A DNA stretch of 64,000 bases, taken from contig CAIUWA010000018.1 of assembly GCA_903902745.1 (NCBI GenBank), positions 62,001-126,000 on the forward strand, in the 5' to 3' direction. The DNA comes from an uncultured Opitutia bacterium (lineage in GTDB: Bacteria; Verrucomicrobiota; Verrucomicrobiia; Opitutales; Opitutaceae). Below the pieces are notes generated by a model. It worked only from the letters and a program-made list of their open reading frames with translations. It was not told the DNA's origin and searched no databases. Below are positions 8,213 to 17,499 of this stretch, one piece after another. The position numbers and the translations under genes are program-made. Numbering within the stretch: the stretch's first letter is position 1; each line of letters opens with the position of its first letter.

Positions 8213-9412
8213 TCAAGCGAAGCTGCCGCCCGACTTGATGCCGAGGGCCTTGCGGCGGCGACGGCGGTCGGAGGCAGCGGCGCGCTCGTAGCCACTGTCG
8301 CGGTGCGCGGCGAGCGGATCGGCGGGGAGCTTGTTCGCCTTGCGCCACGCGAGCAGCGCGGGGGAGATATCGGTAAAGAACGCCTTCTTCAGCGTAAGCT
8401 CGGCGTCGACCACGTTGTTTTTCGCCTGCGCGCGGCGGAGCGCGTCGAGGTCGACGAGCGCGGCCTTCGCGTAGAGTTCCTGGGCCATCACCACGGTCTG
8501 GATTGTCGCCTCGATCTTCGGCTTCTCGTTGTGGCACTGGTCGATCATGTAGGCGATCTTCGGCGCCCGGCGGCGCTCCGCGGAGAAGGCGTGAATCTCA
8601 TGGAAGATCCGGAAGATCTGGTAGGGATCGATCGAGCCGAGCGTGAGGTCGTCGTCGGCGTAGCGGCGGTCGTTGAAATGAAAGCCGCCGAGCATGTCCT
8701 CATCGAGAAGGAAGGCCACGATCTGCTCGATGTTCTGCGCGACGTAGTGGTGGCCGGTGTCGACCAGCACTTTCGCCCGCTTGCCGGCCTTCTTGGCGTG
8801 CAGGTAGGCCATGCCCCAGTCGGCAATGTCGGTCGCATAAAAGGCGGGCTCGAAGGGCTTGTACTCGATCAGGAGCGTCTGCTTCGGGCCGAGCTTCTGG
8901 TGCAGCGCCTTCAGGCATTCCTCGAACCAGTGCTTGCGCGCACGCAGGTCGCCTTGGCCGGGATAGTTGGTGCCATCGGCAAACCACATCGAAACGTATT
9001 CGCTGCCCACGGCCTTGCCGATGGCGATGGAATCGAAGCAGTGCTGGAGCGCGTGCTGGCGGACCGCGGGGTCATTATGGCTGAAGGAGCCCCACTTGTA
9101 GCACTGGTCCTGGAAAAGGTTCGGATTGATGGCGCCGATCTTCACCCCGTGCTTGCGCGCGAGCCGGGCGACGGCCTTGGGATCCTGGCCGGGCTTGAAG
9201 TCCCACAGCACATGCACCGCGACGGTCGGGCAGCACCCGGTCAGGGCGTTGACGTGGCCGGCGTCGGCCAGTTTGTCGTTGAGATCGATGGCCGCGGCAT
9301 CCTGGAAAAACTTGCCGAAACGGGTGCCCGTGTCGGCGAAGCCCCAGGAGGGCGTTTCAATGGCGAAGGAGTCGAGCGCCTCACGGGCGCGGCGCAGTTG
9401 TTTCGAAGTCAT
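8213..9412 (-). CDS. rhaI: L-rhamnose isomerase (RhaI type, TIM barrel)
   Basis: A 399-residue xylose-isomerase-like TIM barrel. It resembles the Pseudomonas stutzeri-type L-rhamnose isomerase along its length: PSWG and GTRF near the N-terminus, IEYKPFEPAFY (metal ligand Glu183), VDTGHHY (Asp218, His221), GGFHFNDRRYADDDL (His245, Asp248 and following acids) and MIDQCHN. It would convert L-rhamnose to L-rhamnulose in the cytoplasm. The family accepts several aldoses, so specificity is inferred. The ATG giving MTSKQLRRA is preferred over one 12 codons upstream. The C-terminus is very Arg-rich. Neighbours (dehydrogenase, aldo/keto reductase, TonB receptor, LacI regulator) suggest a sugar-use locus. 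Confidence 0.85.
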   Translation of the reverse strand: MTSKQLRRAREALDSFAIETPSWGFADTGTRFGKFFQDAAAIDLNDKLADAGHVNALTGCCPTVAVHVLWDFKPGQDPKAVARLARKHGVKIGAINPNLFQDQCYKWGSFSHNDPAVRQHALQHCFDSIAIGKAVGSEYVSMWFADGTNYPGQGDLRARKHWFEECLKALHQKLGPKQTLLIEYKPFEPAFYATDIADWGMAYLHAKKAGKRAKVLVDTGHHYVAQNIEQIVAFLLDEDMLGGFHFNDRRYADDDLTLGSIDPYQIFRIFHEIHAFSAERRRAPKIAYMIDQCHNEKPKIEATIQTVVMAQELYAKAALVDLDALRRAQAKNNVVDAELTLKKAFFTDISPALLAWRKANKLPADPLAAHRDSGYERAAASDRRRRRKALGIKSGGSFA

Positions 9413-9510
9413 GGGGAAAGGGAGCCGTTCTGCCGGCCTGTGCGGCAAAAGTCAGGCGCGAAAATACGGGGAATTTTTGCGCGGCACACCGCCGTGCGTT
9501 CGCGTCCCGG

Positions 9511-10563
9511 TCAAACCGCCGCCGGAGCGTCGACACCGAGTTTCTGGGCCCAGGGTGCGAGGGCCGGCATGATGCCGGCGTAAAGCTCCACGCCCTGGGC
9601 GAGCTGGGCCTCGCGGCGGCGCAGGCCGGATTCGCCGGGCAGGCGCACGCGCTCGAAGCCGGCGCGCGGTGGCGTGGCGCGGCACGCGGCGGCTACATTT
9701 TGGCTCTGGCGAATAAAATCCCCTCGGCCGCCGAAGAGCGCCGGGTCGAACACCTGCACACAGACATTCGCCCCCCAACCCTCCTTGGGATCGGCGCGTC
9801 CGTGGCCCGCCAGCGCGCCCGTGAGCGCTTCGACCAGCAGGCCGAAGGCATAGCCTTTGTGTCCATGATCGACTCCGCCCATGGGCAGCAGCGCGCCCGG
9901 GGGATTGGTGAACACCACCGCCGGATCATCCGAAGGACGGCCATCGGCATCGACCAGCCACGGACCGGGCAGCTTGCGTCCCTCGGAACGAAGGCGGTTG
10001 ATCAGGCCATTGGTCGTGATCGACATCGAAACATCCAGCATGACCGGATCGCCCTCCGTGGGCCAGCCGGCCGCCACCGGGTTGGGCGTGAACACCGCGC
10101 GCCGGCCGCCATGGGGCGCGACACTGCCGAGGTTGGGATCGGAACAGGTCAGCAGCAGCATGAGCCCCTGGTCCGTCACGCGTTTGAGGTAGGCCGCGAG
10201 GCAGGCGATATGATGGCTGCGGCGGATCACCACGGTGCAGGTGCCGTTTATTTTCGCCCGCGCAACAGCCAGGTCGATCGCGCGGACCGTGAGCCATGGG
10301 CCGGGCAGGCGCCGGCCGTCCCACGTGACAGCGGCGGGAAAATCCGCGATGACGCTCGGCTCGCCCGACCGGGTCATGTTCCCCTTCTCCACTTCACCCA
10401 GATACGCGGCGAGCAGTTGCAGGCCGTGCGTGGTGTGGCCAAGCAAGTCGCCCTCGACCAGGATTTCGGCCACGGTGCCGGCTTTGTCGGTCTCCAGGCC
10501 CGCACGGGCGAGCAAGGCGGAGGCAAAAGCGGTGAGATCAGGGGCCGGGTAGCGCGCGGGCAT
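9511..10563 (-). CDS. Ldh_2 family malate/L-lactate-type dehydrogenase
   Basis: A 350-residue NAD(P)-dependent oxidoreductase of the Ldh_2 (YlbC/YbiC/ComC) fold, unrelated to Rossmann-type lactate dehydrogenases. Typical segments are EGDLLGHTTHGLQLL near the N-terminus (the conserved SHG-like helix reads THG), VVIRRSHHIACLAAYL, and GGVDHGHKGYAFGLLVEALT in the C-terminal half. The ATG at MPARYPAPD is chosen because the longer frame runs back into the TonB gene terminator. The family oxidises 2-hydroxy acids or sugar acids. Placement beside the isomerase suggests a sugar-derived acid (inference). Confidence 0.85.
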   Translation of the reverse strand: MPARYPAPDLTAFASALLARAGLETDKAGTVAEILVEGDLLGHTTHGLQLLAAYLGEVEKGNMTRSGEPSVIADFPAAVTWDGRRLPGPWLTVRAIDLAVARAKINGTCTVVIRRSHHIACLAAYLKRVTDQGLMLLLTCSDPNLGSVAPHGGRRAVFTPNPVAAGWPTEGDPVMLDVSMSITTNGLINRLRSEGRKLPGPWLVDADGRPSDDPAVVFTNPPGALLPMGGVDHGHKGYAFGLLVEALTGALAGHGRADPKEGWGANVCVQVFDPALFGGRGDFIRQSQNVAAACRATPPRAGFERVRLPGESGLRRREAQLAQGVELYAGIMPALAPWAQKLGVDAPAAV

Positions 10564-10765
10564 CAGGGGATGATTACAAACTTTGCCGGTGGGACAAATC
10601 AATGATTCTGATGACTGGGCGTAGGGCCCGACCTTGGTCGCGGCCTCTGTCGCTGCGAACGGACGCCAGCCCACGACACCAAATGGCCGGAGCAAGCTCG
10701 GGCCCTGCATTTGAGCTCGATCAGCAGGCGGGCGAGCCAGACGAGCGGCCTTTGGCCCGCGGCAT

Positions 10766-10801
10766 AAAAAAACTCCCCAGCCTTTCGGCTGGGGAGTTTT
10801 T
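10766..10801 (-). terminator. Intrinsic terminator after the TonB receptor gene
   Basis: ACTCCCCAGCC and GGCTGGGGAGT form a perfect 11-bp stem around a 4-base loop, with a run of seven T on the minus strand (and five on the plus strand). It lies 48 bases past the receptor stop, so it can end that transcript and insulate the dehydrogenase gene. Confidence 0.9.
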
Positions 10802-10848
10802 GGGGTAGACCTGACATCCGCCGGGCCCAAGCGGACCCGGCAGGAAGA

Positions 10849-13800
10849 TCAAAGATCGAAGGTCGCGGTGAAGACGTAGCTCCGCGGGTCGACGATGCGG
10901 AACGTATGGGGCGATCCGTCGGCATAGGCTCCGACCGCCTGCAGGCGCGTGTTCGAATCCTGGAGGTTGCGGCCGTTCAGCTGGAAGCGGGCGTTCACCT
11001 TGTCCTTGAACATCTTCATCCGATATTGGACGAAGGCATCGAAGTAGGTGTTCCCCTTCTGGTAGATCGGGCGATTGGGATCGTAGGAGGTCGCCGCGGA
11101 AATGTCCCCGCCCACCGGGATGCCGTAATAACCGATGGCTCCCTGGCTTTCATAGCGGATGCCGCCACCCACCGTGACATTCTTCACGTAGCGTTGATCG
11201 AAGTATTTCGCGAGGCGCAGGCTCGAGGCCAAATTCAAGTGCCACTTGCGAATTTCCGGACGGCTCTTGCCTTCGGTGGCCTGGCCCAGCGCCACGCCGG
11301 AGATGACATTGCCTTGGAGGAAGGTGTTGGCGGCGTTGCCACCGGTGGCAACGGGACCAGTCGCGATATACTGCTGGGTGAACCAGCTGGTTCCCGTGCG
11401 CGGGTCGATGATCGCGTTCCAGATCGGCTGGCGCTGAGCGATCCAGAGCGGGATGTGCGGAGCCACGTGGGCGTCGATCGACTCCTCCTTGGTCACGTTC
11501 ATCTTGAACGTCCAGAAGTTGTCCGGATTGAAGTTCAACTCGAGCTCGTCGCCCTTGCCCGTCTGGTCCTGGGTTTCGCCGATCGAGCTGTTGTTGAAGG
11601 TGAAGGCCTGGTCCGCGGTGATGCCCATCAGGGAGAAGACCGCGGTGTCAACCTGAGCCGGGGTGTAGGCGGGATTGGCCGCCGCAATCCACAACCGGGC
11701 CTGCTTCTGCAGGCTGAAGTTGTCGTTGTTGCCGGCGAAGTTCTCGAAGTCCAACCGCAGCGTGCGCTGGCCGAACGTGCCGAACTGGCCCGCGCGGGTG
11801 TTGATGGAGGTGTTCACATAGCGATTCGCGCGGAGCACCACTTTGCCGTCCCAGAAGTTCAGGGAAAAGCCATAGTCCTTGCCCTGGGAGGTCGGGTTGG
11901 GCAGCTGCTCCAGATTGACGCTCAACGCGGGGACTTCAGGTAGGAAGCTGTCGGATTTATTATAGTGGATGTCCATCCCGGCCAGGACGCCGGCGAAAAA
12001 TCCCTTCGCTCCGCCGCTGGCGGCCATCCGGTCAAGCGCCGGCCAGCCCTTGAACGGCTTGGCCACGACACCCTTTTGCGTCGTGTCGCCCTGCGTATAG
12101 GCCCAGAGGCCGTCGCCATCGGCGAGACCGACGATGGATTTGTCGGACACCCACCCGTTCATCGCGGCATAATCAAACGAATAACCGTTCGGCAGCAGCA
12201 CGGCATTCCTCGCGAACCGGTTGTAATTGTCGTCGTGGCGCTTGCCTCCGGTGAAGACGATACGGTCCTGGAGGATGGTGCTTTGCAGCATGATGCCGCG
12301 CGTCTTGACCATGTTTTGCGAGGCCGCATTGCCGCCGGAGCCTTCCTGGATCGCGCCCTCGGAGAACTGGTTGTTGTCCACCACCCACGCTCCGGTCTGC
12401 GGGTTATACCAGTTGAAGGCGTAGGTGCCGTACTTGTAGCTGGACGGGGCGTAATCGATGTTCTGGCCCTGGTTGTCGCCCACGTAGAACTTGACGTAGG
12501 TGCGCGTGGCGCCAGGCGCCACCACGCCGGACTGGTTGCCCTTGGGCAGGCCCGCCGGGGCGTAGATGGGATTGTCCGTGATGTTCACGTCGCGCCAGGA
12601 GTATTGGAGCTGCTTGGTGAGGCGCTCCTCCCCGTAGCCCACAACCTGATGACGACCGAGCCATTGGGTCCATTTGCCCCACTTGCTCTCCGCCTTGGTG
12701 TAGTCGATGGAGTAAGCCAGCTGACCGCGGACCGTATCGCGCAGATAGGGGGTGCTCCGGTGAACGGGTTCGCCGACGCCCATGAAGGGTCGCAGGAAGT
12801 ACGGATTCGGGCGTCCATCGAGCAGCTTTTCATTTACGTCGACGTAGAGATAACCGCTGTTGCCGGTGGCCTGCGCCTGGCCGATGAAGTTCTTGGACAG
12901 GCGTTCGGCATCCTCACGATTCCAGCCGAGTTGCACGGCCAGTTGCTGCGAGCTGGTTCGAAACAAGGTCTGCTCAAACTCGATCGTGGTCATCTCGTTG
13001 TGATCCTTGACGCTGTTGGCGCTCGAAAGGTTGATCTCGGACCAGTCGAAAAGGGACTTGCTGGTGATGCCGCGCACCGTGGAAAACAGGGGATGGCCGG
13101 TGCGGACGGGATCGGGATTGGTTTCAAGCAGGCGCTGCGTGCCGCCGACGTTATTCGCGCCGTTGGTCGCGGTAGCCGCCGGCATCTGCTGGATTTCCCA
13201 CAGCGCGATGCCGTTGGTATCGACAAACAGCGCCGGACGCGCGTTGAAGGAGGAGAGCGACAGCCCGGTCGGAGTGGAGCCACCCATCACGGTGGTGACA
13301 CCGTTGACCGTCACCGCGGTCGCGAGCGGATCCCAGGTTGGGCGGCCGATGTTCTGCCAGTAGCTGACCGCGTCGCGCGGGGTGAGACTGTTCGGGCGCG
13401 TGCCGTAAAAGTCATAGTTCTGGTAGGAGGCACGGATGGTCGTGAACTTGAAGGGCTGAAGGCGGGCCATGAAATTGTAGCGCCGCGTCGTGCCGCCGGA
13501 CGGCTTTTCGCGGTAGGCGTCGTGCTGGTAGACGGCGCTGGCGCGGATCGCCAGCTTGTCCTTGAAGATGGGCCGGTTCACGTCGAGCGAAGAGCGGTAG
13601 CCGCCGTTGTCATCCGTCCGGAATTCCGCGGTGCTGGTTTCCCGGTTCAGGTTCGCCGTGGCGGCGATCATGTTGACGGTGCCGGAGCCCTGGCCCAGGC
13701 CGAAGATGCTGGAGTTCGGCCCGCGGCTGATCTCGATCGCGTCGATGCTGATCGGATCAAGCGGCACGCGGCCGCTGGTGGCAAAGTTGTTGAGCGCAAT

Positions 13801-14340
13801 GTTGGCGGCGCTGCCGCCGCGGACGCGGTTCGCGCCCTGCGGGTTGTTCTGGATGTTGTCGGCGACCATGCCGTTGCGATCGACGGCGTAATCCGTGTAG
13901 TTGCCCGTGCCTTCCGTGCTGGTTTCGTAGGCAAAGATGTCATTGATATCGAGCATCGCGAAATCTGACATCTGCTGCTTGGTGACCACCGAGACGGCCG
14001 AGGCAAGATCCTCGATCTTGGAATTCAGGCGCGTGCCGGCCATCGTGTTCGAGGCATAGTAGCCCTTGTCGCCGCCCGCGGAGACCTCGAAGGGTGAAAG
14101 CTCCACGACACTTTCCTTGCTCGCAGGCGTCGTGGTGACCGGGATTTTGGCCTGGTCGGCCTGCATCGCGGCGACTTCAGCCGGATCGAGCCGGCCGTTC
14201 TTGTTTGTGTCGTACTTGGCGAGGGTGGCGGCGCTGGGCTCGGCCGACTGGGCAAAGGCGGCGGAGGCGGCGAGCAGCGCGCAGAGTTGCGCGATGACCA
14301 GCCGGCTCGGGGCATGGGGAATCCTGGGGTATGAGTTCAT
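10849..14340 (-). CDS. TonB-dependent outer-membrane receptor with N-terminal EF-hand
   Basis: A 1163-residue protein. A signal peptide (cleavage near AFAQS, residue 30) is followed by DTNKNGRLDPAE (residues 44-55), a canonical calcium EF-hand loop with Asp/Asn/Asn/Asp/Glu at positions 1, 3, 5, 9 and 12. VVELSPFEV (about 78-86) then leads into a plug domain (GTRLNSKIEDLASAVSVVT; RGPNSSIFGLGQGSGTVNM) and a long beta-barrel ending YVFTATFDL with a terminal aromatic-rich strand. It would import a large or scarce substrate using TonB energy. The divergent LacI-type regulator and nearby sugar enzymes suggest a carbohydrate, which is inference. No SusD partner is present. Confidence 0.93.
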   Translation of the reverse strand: MNSYPRIPHAPSRLVIAQLCALLAASAAFAQSAEPSAATLAKYDTNKNGRLDPAEVAAMQADQAKIPVTTTPASKESVVELSPFEVSAGGDKGYYASNTMAGTRLNSKIEDLASAVSVVTKQQMSDFAMLDINDIFAYETSTEGTGNYTDYAVDRNGMVADNIQNNPQGANRVRGGSAANIALNNFATSGRVPLDPISIDAIEISRGPNSSIFGLGQGSGTVNMIAATANLNRETSTAEFRTDDNGGYRSSLDVNRPIFKDKLAIRASAVYQHDAYREKPSGGTTRRYNFMARLQPFKFTTIRASYQNYDFYGTRPNSLTPRDAVSYWQNIGRPTWDPLATAVTVNGVTTVMGGSTPTGLSLSSFNARPALFVDTNGIALWEIQQMPAATATNGANNVGGTQRLLETNPDPVRTGHPLFSTVRGITSKSLFDWSEINLSSANSVKDHNEMTTIEFEQTLFRTSSQQLAVQLGWNREDAERLSKNFIGQAQATGNSGYLYVDVNEKLLDGRPNPYFLRPFMGVGEPVHRSTPYLRDTVRGQLAYSIDYTKAESKWGKWTQWLGRHQVVGYGEERLTKQLQYSWRDVNITDNPIYAPAGLPKGNQSGVVAPGATRTYVKFYVGDNQGQNIDYAPSSYKYGTYAFNWYNPQTGAWVVDNNQFSEGAIQEGSGGNAASQNMVKTRGIMLQSTILQDRIVFTGGKRHDDNYNRFARNAVLLPNGYSFDYAAMNGWVSDKSIVGLADGDGLWAYTQGDTTQKGVVAKPFKGWPALDRMAASGGAKGFFAGVLAGMDIHYNKSDSFLPEVPALSVNLEQLPNPTSQGKDYGFSLNFWDGKVVLRANRYVNTSINTRAGQFGTFGQRTLRLDFENFAGNNDNFSLQKQARLWIAAANPAYTPAQVDTAVFSLMGITADQAFTFNNSSIGETQDQTGKGDELELNFNPDNFWTFKMNVTKEESIDAHVAPHIPLWIAQRQPIWNAIIDPRTGTSWFTQQYIATGPVATGGNAANTFLQGNVISGVALGQATEGKSRPEIRKWHLNLASSLRLAKYFDQRYVKNVTVGGGIRYESQGAIGYYGIPVGGDISAATSYDPNRPIYQKGNTYFDAFVQYRMKMFKDKVNARFQLNGRNLQDSNTRLQAVGAYADGSPHTFRIVDPRSYVFTATFDL

Positions 14341-14559
14341 GGGTGTTCAGGGTAGTTCTGCGGAAATTCCACCGACCCGCTCGTATCCTTTCGCCACGGA
14401 GATGGCGGCGCCAAGGCGCGGGACAAGGCAGGTCGTCGAAACTTGGGTGCTTGGTCGGGGTGATGGCCTGCAAGCTGGGGGGAACTTGCGAGCCGGGGTA
14501 ACAGACAGGTAACTGACATCTTGAGCGTAACTATGGGCTCGCCCTGCCGCAACATAGGG

Positions 14560-14581
14560 TTTGTTCTTATCAATGAACGAA
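14560..14581. promoter_or_regulatory. Candidate LacI-type operator between the TonB receptor and its divergent regulator
   Basis: TTTGTTC and GAACGAA form an imperfect inverted repeat with an 8-base spacer, immediately before the regulator ATG. On the opposite strand GTTAC occurs three times nearby (about 14495-14535). Position and symmetry suit autoregulation plus control of the receptor, but no consensus was tested. Confidence 0.35.
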
Positions 14582-14582
14582 C

Positions 14583-15632
14583 ATGGCCAGATCCTCCACC
14601 CGCCCCCCTTCGATGCAGGATGTCGCCCACGCCGCGGGCGTGCATCAGACGACCGTCTCGCTCGCGCTGCGGAATGACCCGCGCCTGCCGGAATCCACGC
14701 GGCGGCGCATCCAGCGCATCGCGGAAAAAATGCACTACCGCTCCCATCCGCTGGTCGCGGCGCTGGTCGCCCTGCGCCGGTCGCGGCGGCCGCCACGCTT
14801 TCATGCGACCCTGGCCTTCGTGCTGCGGGAAGGCCAGCGCGGCCCGAATTGCACGCTGCAGTTCGAGGGCGCCCTGGCCACCGCCGAGGAGCAGGGCTAC
14901 AAACTCGACCGGTTCGTGCTCGGGGCGGGAGACCTGACCGAGCAACGCCTCGATTCCGTCCTCCGCGCCCGCAATGTCCACGGCCTCATCATCGCTCCCC
15001 TGCCCGAGTCACGCGGCTCCTTCAGCCTCGACTGGGAAAACTTCTGCACCGTCGTGCTAGAATACACCTTCATCAAGCCCGTGTTCGACCGGGTGGTGCA
15101 CGACCCCTATGGCGGCATGCGCCGCCTCATGGATGAGTGCCGCCGGCGCGATCTGCACCGTGTCGGCCTGCTCCTGAGCCTGGACGGACATGAGCGCACC
15201 GAGCGGCGGAACGGCGCCGGCTACTGGGTCGAGCAAAAGGCGGATGGTTTTTTCGCCGCCCTTCCGCCATTGTTTCTCCCCGCCTGGTCGCCCGCAGCCT
15301 TTGACGCTTGGTACCGGCGGCACCAGCCGGAGGTGATCGTCACCTCGAATTTTTTTCTCCCCCAGATCCAGGACTGGATCGCCCGGAGCGGATTCCGCCC
15401 CGGTCAGGATATCCACCTGATCAACGTCAACGCTTCGCCCGATGGCCCGCTCAGTGGCATTTTCCAGGACTCGTACAGGATGGGCTCGACCGCCGCGCGA
15501 CTCGTGATCGAGAAGATCACCCGCAATGAGCGGGGAATCCCTTCGCTGCCGCACACGATCTCGAGCCCCGGACAATGGATCGAGGGCTCGACCCTGCGGC
15601 CGCCGCTGCCCCAGTCCTCGCGCGCGGGGTGA
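14583..15632 (+). CDS. LacI family transcriptional regulator
   Basis: A 349-residue repressor-type protein. The N-terminal LacI helix-turn-helix is clear (MQDVAHAAGVHQTTVSLALR, residues 11-30), with the hinge helix near residues 55-65, then a periplasmic-binding-protein-like sensor domain (GLIIAPLPESRG; HDPYGGMRRLMDEC; INVNASPDGPLSGIFQD). It stands alone, divergent from the TonB receptor gene across 242 bases that include part of a family A repeat arm near 14385. It probably senses a sugar and controls the receptor (inference from arrangement). The Arg-rich stretch after the hinge (LRRSRRPPR) is a minor oddity. Confidence 0.9.
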   Translation: MARSSTRPPSMQDVAHAAGVHQTTVSLALRNDPRLPESTRRRIQRIAEKMHYRSHPLVAALVALRRSRRPPRFHATLAFVLREGQRGPNCTLQFEGALATAEEQGYKLDRFVLGAGDLTEQRLDSVLRARNVHGLIIAPLPESRGSFSLDWENFCTVVLEYTFIKPVFDRVVHDPYGGMRRLMDECRRRDLHRVGLLLSLDGHERTERRNGAGYWVEQKADGFFAALPPLFLPAWSPAAFDAWYRRHQPEVIVTSNFFLPQIQDWIARSGFRPGQDIHLINVNASPDGPLSGIFQDSYRMGSTAARLVIEKITRNERGIPSLPHTISSPGQWIEGSTLRPPLPQSSRAG

Positions 15633-15667
15633 CGAATGTCCGCGGCCACCGTCCCGGGTCAGCCCGT

Positions 15668-17374
15668 TTAACTTGGATCGCCGGTTTCCTTGGAGCCGGG
15701 ACGGAGGGACGGGCCGGTTTTGAGCAGGACAAAGCCGAAGAGGGCCAGGCCGAGACTGACGACGGGAAACCAGTCGCCATGCTCGACATAATAGCTACTG
15801 CGGCCGACCCATCGCTGGTCGCGCGTCACGTTGACCGCCGCCGCGCCGCGGAAATAAATCGTGCCGTCGGCCACGCCGGCCTTCGTCTGGACCGGGCCAT
15901 CGCCCTGGCGCGTGAGCACGGCGCGGATGCCGCCAAATTCGTCGATCCACCCGCTCCAGCCGGCATTGCCGCAGCGCAGCACGGGCCGGCGGGTCTCGAC
16001 CGCCCGCAGCACCGAGTGCGCGGCATGCTGGTAGGCGGCGCCGCCTTCGCCGAACCACCCGTTGTTGGTCAGCACCGTCAGCACGTCGGCGCCGGCGACG
16101 GTGCTCGTACGCGCGAGTAAAGGGTAGGTGTCCTCATAGCAAATGAGCGGGCCAAAGGAAATCGCGGCGCCACGCAACCGCACGATCAGCGGCTGGGCAC
16201 TGTCGCCGGGGGTGAAATCTCCCTCCCCGATTTCCACGAATTTATTGAGCCAGCCGAGCACGGGACGGAAAGGGACGAATTCCCCAAACGGCACCAGCCG
16301 GCGCTTGGCGTAGTAAGCCGGCTGCAAGCCGGACTTCGGATCGACCAGGAACGCGCCGTTGTAACCCCGCATGCCGGCCGGGCCCGATCCCTCCCAGGCC
16401 ACGGAACCCAGGAGCAACGGCGCGCCCGTCCGCGCCGCGAGCGCCTCGGTCCATCGCCGCACGTCCGCCTCATCCTTGACCGCCCGCGGCGTCACGGCCT
16501 CGGGCCAGAGGATGAGATCGGGATGGACGAGCGCGGCGGACAGCGTGGTCTTTTCCAGGACCTCCAGGATGCCGGGTTCCTTCGCCGGATCCCATTTCAC
16601 CTCCTGGGGAATGTCCGGCTGCACGAAGGCGATCCGGCCCAGCGGCACGGTAAAATGGACCCGATTGAACATTTCCTGCACCTGGATCGAGAGGCAGACC
16701 AGCAGGAGAAACAGCGCGAGGAGGAACTCCTGGCTGCGCCGGCGCAGGCCGGAGGCCCCCTCGAAAAACAACCGGTGCGCGTAGGCCGCGAAGCCGAGAT
16801 TCATCGCCACCAGCACGAACGATACGCCCACCGCGCCCGTGTAGGCTGCGATCTGCAGGATGCTCGCGCGCTCCCACTGGCTCGCCGCCAGCGGCAGCCA
16901 GGGAAAGCCGCCGAGCAGCCAGGCGCGCGACCACTCGATCACCACCCACGTACCCGCCAGGCCGAGCATGGCCAGCATTCGCACCGGCGTGAAACGCCCG
17001 ACAATCCGCGGCATGGCCCACCACGCCGCGAGATACCACGAGCCCACCCAAGCTCCGACCAACGGCCCGAGCAGTAGCAGGCCCAGCCAGGTGACATGGT
17101 GCAGCCAGCCGAGCAGAATGGTCCAGGCCACCGCCTGCGCCCCAAACATGGTCCAGGCAAAAAGTTTCAGCCGCGGCCGCCGGTAAGCCCAGACGATTCC
17201 CGGTACCAGCATGGCATAGGCAAACTCCGGCATCTTGAACGGCGGGAAGGAAAGCACGGCCAGCACCGCCGTGAACAACGCCACGACCCCCGCCCACACA
17301 CCTTCCTTCTGCGTGCGCCAGAATGATGGCACTTCGGCATAGGGATCAACCGGCGTGGGGTCGGAAACAGACAT
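15668..17374 (-). CDS. lnt: Apolipoprotein N-acyltransferase
   Basis: A 568-residue inner-membrane enzyme that adds the third acyl chain to lipoproteins. About seven hydrophobic segments occupy the first 235 residues, followed by a nitrilase-like domain. The catalytic triad is readable: Glu292 in ILWPEAVTP, Lys358 in YAKRRLVPFGEF and Cys412 in LICYEDTYP. Length is slightly above the usual 500-540. The gene sits convergent with lacI (35-base gap). Several predicted lipoproteins occur in the window (for example at 35083 and 1). Confidence 0.95.
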   Translation of the reverse strand: MSVSDPTPVDPYAEVPSFWRTQKEGVWAGVVALFTAVLAVLSFPPFKMPEFAYAMLVPGIVWAYRRPRLKLFAWTMFGAQAVAWTILLGWLHHVTWLGLLLLGPLVGAWVGSWYLAAWWAMPRIVGRFTPVRMLAMLGLAGTWVVIEWSRAWLLGGFPWLPLAASQWERASILQIAAYTGAVGVSFVLVAMNLGFAAYAHRLFFEGASGLRRRSQEFLLALFLLLVCLSIQVQEMFNRVHFTVPLGRIAFVQPDIPQEVKWDPAKEPGILEVLEKTTLSAALVHPDLILWPEAVTPRAVKDEADVRRWTEALAARTGAPLLLGSVAWEGSGPAGMRGYNGAFLVDPKSGLQPAYYAKRRLVPFGEFVPFRPVLGWLNKFVEIGEGDFTPGDSAQPLIVRLRGAAISFGPLICYEDTYPLLARTSTVAGADVLTVLTNNGWFGEGGAAYQHAAHSVLRAVETRRPVLRCGNAGWSGWIDEFGGIRAVLTRQGDGPVQTKAGVADGTIYFRGAAAVNVTRDQRWVGRSSYYVEHGDWFPVVSLGLALFGFVLLKTGPSLRPGSKETGDPS

Positions 17375-17499
17375 GAAGCCGCAGCTTCAGCCATGTCACC
17401 GGCCCTCTCAAGAACAGAAGGCGTTATACCCAACGTTGCAGCTGACGTGAAGAGGCTCGTTCGAGATCTTCAACAAACCCGGCCTCGTTACCTCGTCCG

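Noticed and set aside
11965-13968. A 667-codon plus-strand frame opposite the TonB receptor
   Set aside because: The receptor on the other strand has a signal peptide, plug and barrel signatures; the plus frame has none and is a GC-skew shadow.
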